A DNA stretch of 64,000 bases, taken from Argentina anserina. Lineage: Eukaryota > Streptophyta > Magnoliopsida > Rosales > Rosaceae. The stretch spans positions 4,486,001-4,550,000 of the forward strand of contig NC_065878.1 of assembly GCF_933775445.1 (NCBI RefSeq), written 5' to 3'. The position numbers were made by a program, and so were the translations under genes. The notes beneath the pieces are model-generated. The model saw only the letters and a list, made by a program, of their open reading frames with translations, made no database searches and was not told where the DNA came from. Shown here in pieces: positions 59,609-64,000 of this stretch. Numbering within the stretch: position 1 is the first letter of the stretch; the number at the start of each line of letters is the position of its first letter.

Positions 59609-60260
59609 AAAGCCTGAGTTTAATAAGAAAATTCTAAAAAAAATGCGTGATAGTTCATAAAAACTCTCACGCTGAAGGAACATATAGGCAATGAGCATTG
59701 AGCTTAGGGACTTTATTTTGATTTGATAGTGGATATCGATTACTTGTTGGAACTCCATAGTCCATACCCGTTTAGGCCGAGCAAATGATACATATTCCAA
59801 CTCCATTTTCATTCACATTACATTCAACTCGCAGCCATAGTTTGTGCAGTTCTCCCTGCTAATCCCAAGAGGCTTACTCTAAATCCTCTACAGCATATTG
59901 TATATTAGGAAATGACCATAATATGAAGAAATTTCATCATGAATCACACATGATTTTCAACTGCTGGAGTCTAGTTTTGACTTTTGAGATCAGCATGCTT
60001 TTGGTCTTGTACCAAAAGTTGAGTATCTAACTAGAAACTTGGGATCCCCAGTATCTGAAAATTCTGTCGACAGGAAATCTTCGTAACAATAACGTACTTG
60101 TAATTCATTGTTAGAACTTGAAAGTTGAAACCAATGACTAACATCCTCATTCATACTTCAACAATGAAGAGAACTCAAACATCCAGGTTTACATTACTCA
60201 ATTTTACAAAAATCATGTACAAAAAACCTCATCGGTGGTAGAGAGCAATTCAAGAACAAA

Positions 60261-63200
60261 CTAGGGAAGAATATGGGAACGAAATATCAGAGGGTAGGTA
60301 CAGCAAAATCCACTACTCCAACACTGCAAAAGTGCAAACAAGTTGGTCAAAGTCGCATAACCTTCTTCTGAGAGTAATTTATGAGTCAAGTTATACAGAC
60401 AATTTGAGAAGAATTTGATCTTTTATGCTCCTGGCTTCTATCTTTTTTTATTTTATTTTGGGAATCTTTTTAGAGACTTAAAGAGCATGATCAATCATGT
60501 TGCTGAGTGTGAAGTATAGCCATCAGGGGATGAACAAGCTGTCATGCAATTAGTATTTCTTCTTATTCTCCAATTCACCACTTTGAAATACTGTTGGGTT
60601 ATGATCAATGCAACAAAAACCACATACGAGCACTGTAAATTTAATACAACACTCATTATTCGAAAAACATTCTCTCAGATAAATTATGTGAAAGTCATAT
60701 GCATTTGCGCATACTTAAAATAACTAAATTTCGAACAGAGTAATCACACCCGAATATTTGCAGATTACTAGGTAAATAAAAGAAATTTTGGAAATTGACT
60801 TACCACAGAAAGCAATGGTCCCTGCTTAAACTTGTCATGAAATGAAAATGCTATAGGCTTTGGATACTCCCCAGGTCCTCTGATAAACCCTCTGTATCCA
60901 TATTATAGTAACCATAAGCAAAGGCAACTATTATGCATGGGTATATAAAGGAATAATAATAAATTGAAAAACACAATAAAAATCATCATCTCACATTAAT
61001 GATGCAGAGATGAGAGGTGTCCTTCTAACATCATAGATGGCAATCAGACCACTATACAACTCATCACAGTCTTTAAAACATACAGCCAATCGCTCTCCCG
61101 ATGCATCCCAAGCTATCTTATCAATGCCTTGACTGAAGAGATAACAGCATAGATCAGAACTGTTGTCAACAAACATTGACATGCATGTACAAGAGGCGTA
61201 AATAATGCATCTTAAGAAAAAATTGTGCTCAAGGGTTCCCAACTTGCTGATCTCATATGAAACACTTAGCATATTTGGCCCAAGATGTAAGATAATATAG
61301 ACACAAAAGTATCTAACTGACAGGTTTACAAGAAAACAGGCACATTAGGAAGTGCCTGTGTGTAATGAGGCAAAATAGAAGAGAGATACAGGAGGAGAGA
61401 GATAACAGAAAGGTCGGCAGCCTCTAAATTCTAATACCAGTGCACCAAGATAACGTGCTACAAACAATCTCCTTTTGTAAGAATCAAAATTTCAGACAAC
61501 CAAATTGAATAAAATCAGTTAACCAAACACTCATTACTGAAAGGGTAAATTCCTTCTATGGTACCTGATGTTTGGCTATTTGGACAATTTGGTACCTGAT
61601 GTATGAAAACGGACAATTTGGTACCTAAAGTTTTCAAATTTAGGCCATTTTAGTACTTATGTCAATTTTGACCATATTTTCAAGGTTATTTTTGTCATCT
61701 TATCTCTACTTTACTTCAGTTTTGCATAATTCTTTCAAATTGTCTCTAAATTATCACTAAAAATTTGATAACTCATTCACTTAGTATCAGTGATAATTTA
61801 CATATATAATTTTTCATAATGTAGATATCAATTTAAAATAATTTTAATTATAAGTAATTTAAAAAATATATTTTAATAAAAAATTACAATTGCATAAAGA
61901 CAATTTATTTACTTTGCAAAAAATAATTAGGATACAATAAGTATATGAAAAAAAAATTATTTTTGATATATGCGAAGTAGATGCTAAGTGGAGTAGATAT
62001 ATCAATTTAATTATCTCTAAATAGGCCACAATTATAGGAAGAAATGAAGAAAAATGTGAATTTAATGAGTTTAGAGCTAGAATGACGAAAATAACCCTAA
62101 AAATATGATCAAAATTGATAGAGGTACCAAAATGGCTTACAAATGAAAACTTCAGGTGCTAAATTGTCCGTTTTCATACATCAGGTACTAAATTGTCCAA
62201 GTAGCCATACTTCAGGTACCATAGGAGGAATTAACCCTTACTGAAAATGTAAAAACAGCAGGAAATGGTTCTCTACCTGTTTGTTAAGGCTGTAATTTCT
62301 GGTAATTCAACAGGTAGTAGGTGCGCATCTGGGAAAAGTTAATGAAAATATAATAACCATAAGATTTCACCAAGTTAAGATAATATTTCTTCAATAGCAA
62401 CTCACAAACTGTTTATCCATCTTGACAGTATTGTCATTCATTTGAAAAGCATCATTTGCAAGTTCTATTAGCCTCCGTGAAAAACCATCACATTCTCTAT
62501 CTACCAGAAAGTGCAGAGCACACTTAAGATTGCTCTGACAAAAAACAAAAATGCAGTAAGCATTGACTCACAAGGTATGAGAGAAGTTTGTGTTCTTCAT
62601 ATTGAAGTTAATAGGTGAATGGAAAAGTTTATTTACTTTATTACATTTGTAAAGACTAAAAAAAAAAGTTCAAATAATTGAGGCAATTGGTAAGGATGAT
62701 CAGCTTTCATATTGTTTTCACAATAAAGCTGTTGCATGGTAATTACTCTATAATGACATGTTTTGAACTGAATGAGACTGTGTACATTCCACCAGAGATC
62801 CTCCTATAGGTAGCAGTAGTATACAGCCTAACTAAAGTCAGGGACTGATAGTTTCTAATTCCTTGCTAGCTTATATTAAAGGCTGAACATGACATCAAAG
62901 GCAGATATATTATTTGGAATTATTTTGCTGACATCTGCATTCTGCACTAAGGCTTTTCCAAGACTCACTTCGATTTTATTTGCACCAAACCAGAGTTGAT
63001 GTCTACTTCTCAGCTTGTTGATAGAGTCATTAAAGCGGATTTCGATACTAAAGTTATGATTCTCAATACTTGAGAACTGACTATTTAGAATTCCTTCTCA
63101 GCATACACTAAAATTTGCAGCGTAAAGCTGACTATTAGGGAATTTTTTTTCTTTGGCAAGTTCATATATTTCCTTGATGTGCAATGCAGTAGCGAATCTC

Positions 63201-63712
63201 TTCTCCATCCCTAAAGTACCTTCTTAAACATATATCATAATGAAAGACGCAATTTCTGATCTTTGCATAATTCATATGGAACTTGAAGATAACTACATGC
63301 GACCTTAAGACACAAGCAGCAAAATCCCTAGAAAGCCCTCTTATATCCATTTATTAAAAGCTTCCAGCTTGAAGACTAAAATTGTTGTTTAGTGTTTCTC
63401 AAATTTTATCTTTTATTTCAACAGCGTTCTTTCTTTGGATGCCCTTCCTACTGTTAGGTTTCTAACACATTGCTCATCTCAATCAAGCTTACCAAAAAGA
63501 CCAGGGGTGAACGAAAAATACAGATCAAAAGGAACCCTCAAATATAACCATTTGTATCGCGCAAGAAAATTTAAAATCTTAATACATACAAATTTAGAGT
63601 ACGCTTGCATACCCAGTGATGGCGGCTTTGAAGCAAAATGAATGGAGCCCAATGTTGAAGATTTAGAGAAAGCAAGAAGTATCATACGCCCATCAGGATC
63701 CCATGATGCTCC
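60261..63712 (-). CDS. AAAS: nucleoporin ALADIN, 3' part (5 exons in window, 5' end beyond the right edge)
   Basis: Minus-strand exons in order: 63613-63712, 62277-62328, 60995-61132, 60804-60891, 60261-60323. Phases fit throughout. They encode the C-terminal part of the WD40 protein ALADIN: GASWDPDGRMILLAFSKS, IHFASKPPSL, DAHLLPVELPEI, IDKIAWDASGERLAVCFKD, IAIYDVRRTPLISASL, GFIRGPGEYPKPIAFSFHDK, and CWSSGFCCTYPLIFRSHILP with TAG at 60261. ALADIN is a cytoplasmic-face nuclear pore subunit anchored by NDC1; in plants a single gene is usual. The N-terminal exons should lie beyond 64000; I see none at 63713-64000. A Mutator-like MITE sits in the intron between 61132 and 62277, and an unexplained exon-like stretch (62406-62534) lies in the intron above it. 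Confidence 0.92.
61543..62237. mobile_element. 695-bp Mutator-like MITE with about 150-bp inverted repeats, TSD TTACTGAAA
   Basis: Ends GGGTAAATTCC and GGAATTAACCC. The left 150 bases and the inverted right 150 bases align at about 80% with internal repeats of the unit GGACAATTTGGTACC. A perfect 9-bp target duplication, TTACTGAAA, is at 61534-61542 and 62238-62246. The AT-rich interior has no coding capacity. Long repeats and a 9-bp duplication are typical of Mutator-derived elements. It lies wholly within an intron of the ALADIN gene. Confidence 0.92.
62406..62534 (-). other. exon-like open stretch inside an ALADIN intron, unassigned
   Basis: 129 bases on minus with TTTTTTGTCAG before and GTGAGT after, open in one frame (starts SNLKCALHFLVDRECDGFSR, ends MNDNTVKMDKQF). 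It has no place in ALADIN: the exon before (63613) and after (62328) already join in phase and in family sequence without it, though its length, divisible by three, would keep the frame if included. I do not recognise the family. It may be an alternative cassette exon or a captured gene fragment. Confidence 0.4.
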
Positions 63713-64000
63713 CTAGTATAAAGACACACAATAAGCATACGAAAAAAAAGAACTTATATAAGTTGGACCTTTAACTAAATGTGCTTTAATGGGCTTCATG
63801 AGTAAGTGAGGCAATGGACAAGCTGACGTGTTACATTACATTAAGTGATTCAGTTAAAAAGTGATAAGACTAAGTATCTTGGGCATTCCCACAAAAGGTT
63901 TAGAACTTATAACACACAGATTTTGTAGGAATACAACAGAAAACAACCAGAGGATAAACGAAAATTTAAAACTTTTAAACTGAAACAAAAATTTGAAAGG

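Larger units (their letters stand above)
58200..60260. other. intergenic region with one possible small exon
   Basis: Contains the 5' region of the PPR gene, a (GA)n microsatellite, and at 59411-59489 on minus a short hydrophobic coding-like stretch described separately. The rest is AT-rich with no recognisable feature. Confidence 0.45.

Overview
The window is nuclear DNA of a flowering plant. The genes have short phase-consistent exons with GT-AG introns, several products are plant-only (KNOLLE syntaxin, P-class PPR proteins, LRK10-like kinase, CLASSY), and much of the rest is plant LTR retrotransposon. Gene content and retrotransposon types fit a eudicot, probably a rosid. I cannot fix the species.

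Layout, left to right. 1-3019: gene-poor DNA with two long microsatellites. 3020-15368: a single-finger C2H2 zinc-finger gene split by an 11.3 kb Athila-type Ty3/gypsy element (3837-15124, coding strand minus). The 5-bp target duplication CCTCA lies on both sides, and the missing C-terminal exon sequence, including the EAR repression motif, resumes directly after the right LTR. 15665-16682: a Mutator-like non-autonomous element with a second small element inside its right terminal repeat. 18119-22799: a ten-exon gene for a plastid-type KDPG aldolase. 23691-24912: a KNOLLE/SYP111 cytokinesis syntaxin with a cluster of mitosis-specific (MSA) promoter motifs. 24958-26372: a duplicated KNOLLE 3' flank enclosing a decayed RNase H fragment. 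28906-31614: a large P-class PPR gene (minus).

31994-46657 is a decayed Tork/Tnt1-like Ty1/copia element, rearranged so that both ends point outwards as 3' ends. A second Athila copy (35227-45827, plus, TSD TTGAG) is inserted in it. 47959-50552 is a 2.6 kb solo LTR with TSD CGAAC, followed by a 135-bp-arm foldback hairpin and a frameshifted CLASSY3/4-like SNF2 fragment (51316-52098).

The right end is genic again: an LRK10-like receptor kinase (53201-55309, three exons including a 24-bp exon), a second P-class PPR gene (56694-58199, minus), and the 3' half of the nucleoporin ALADIN (60261-63712, minus, continuing past the window end) with a 695-bp Mutator-like MITE in one intron.

The genes do not form a pathway. 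They are independent housekeeping or signalling loci in a region being rebuilt by retrotransposons. The strongest results are the zinc-finger gene knocked out by a young insertion, and two related Athila copies each carrying a different inactivating lesion (a changed integrase catalytic residue in one; a nonsense codon plus loss of the integrase C-terminus in the other).
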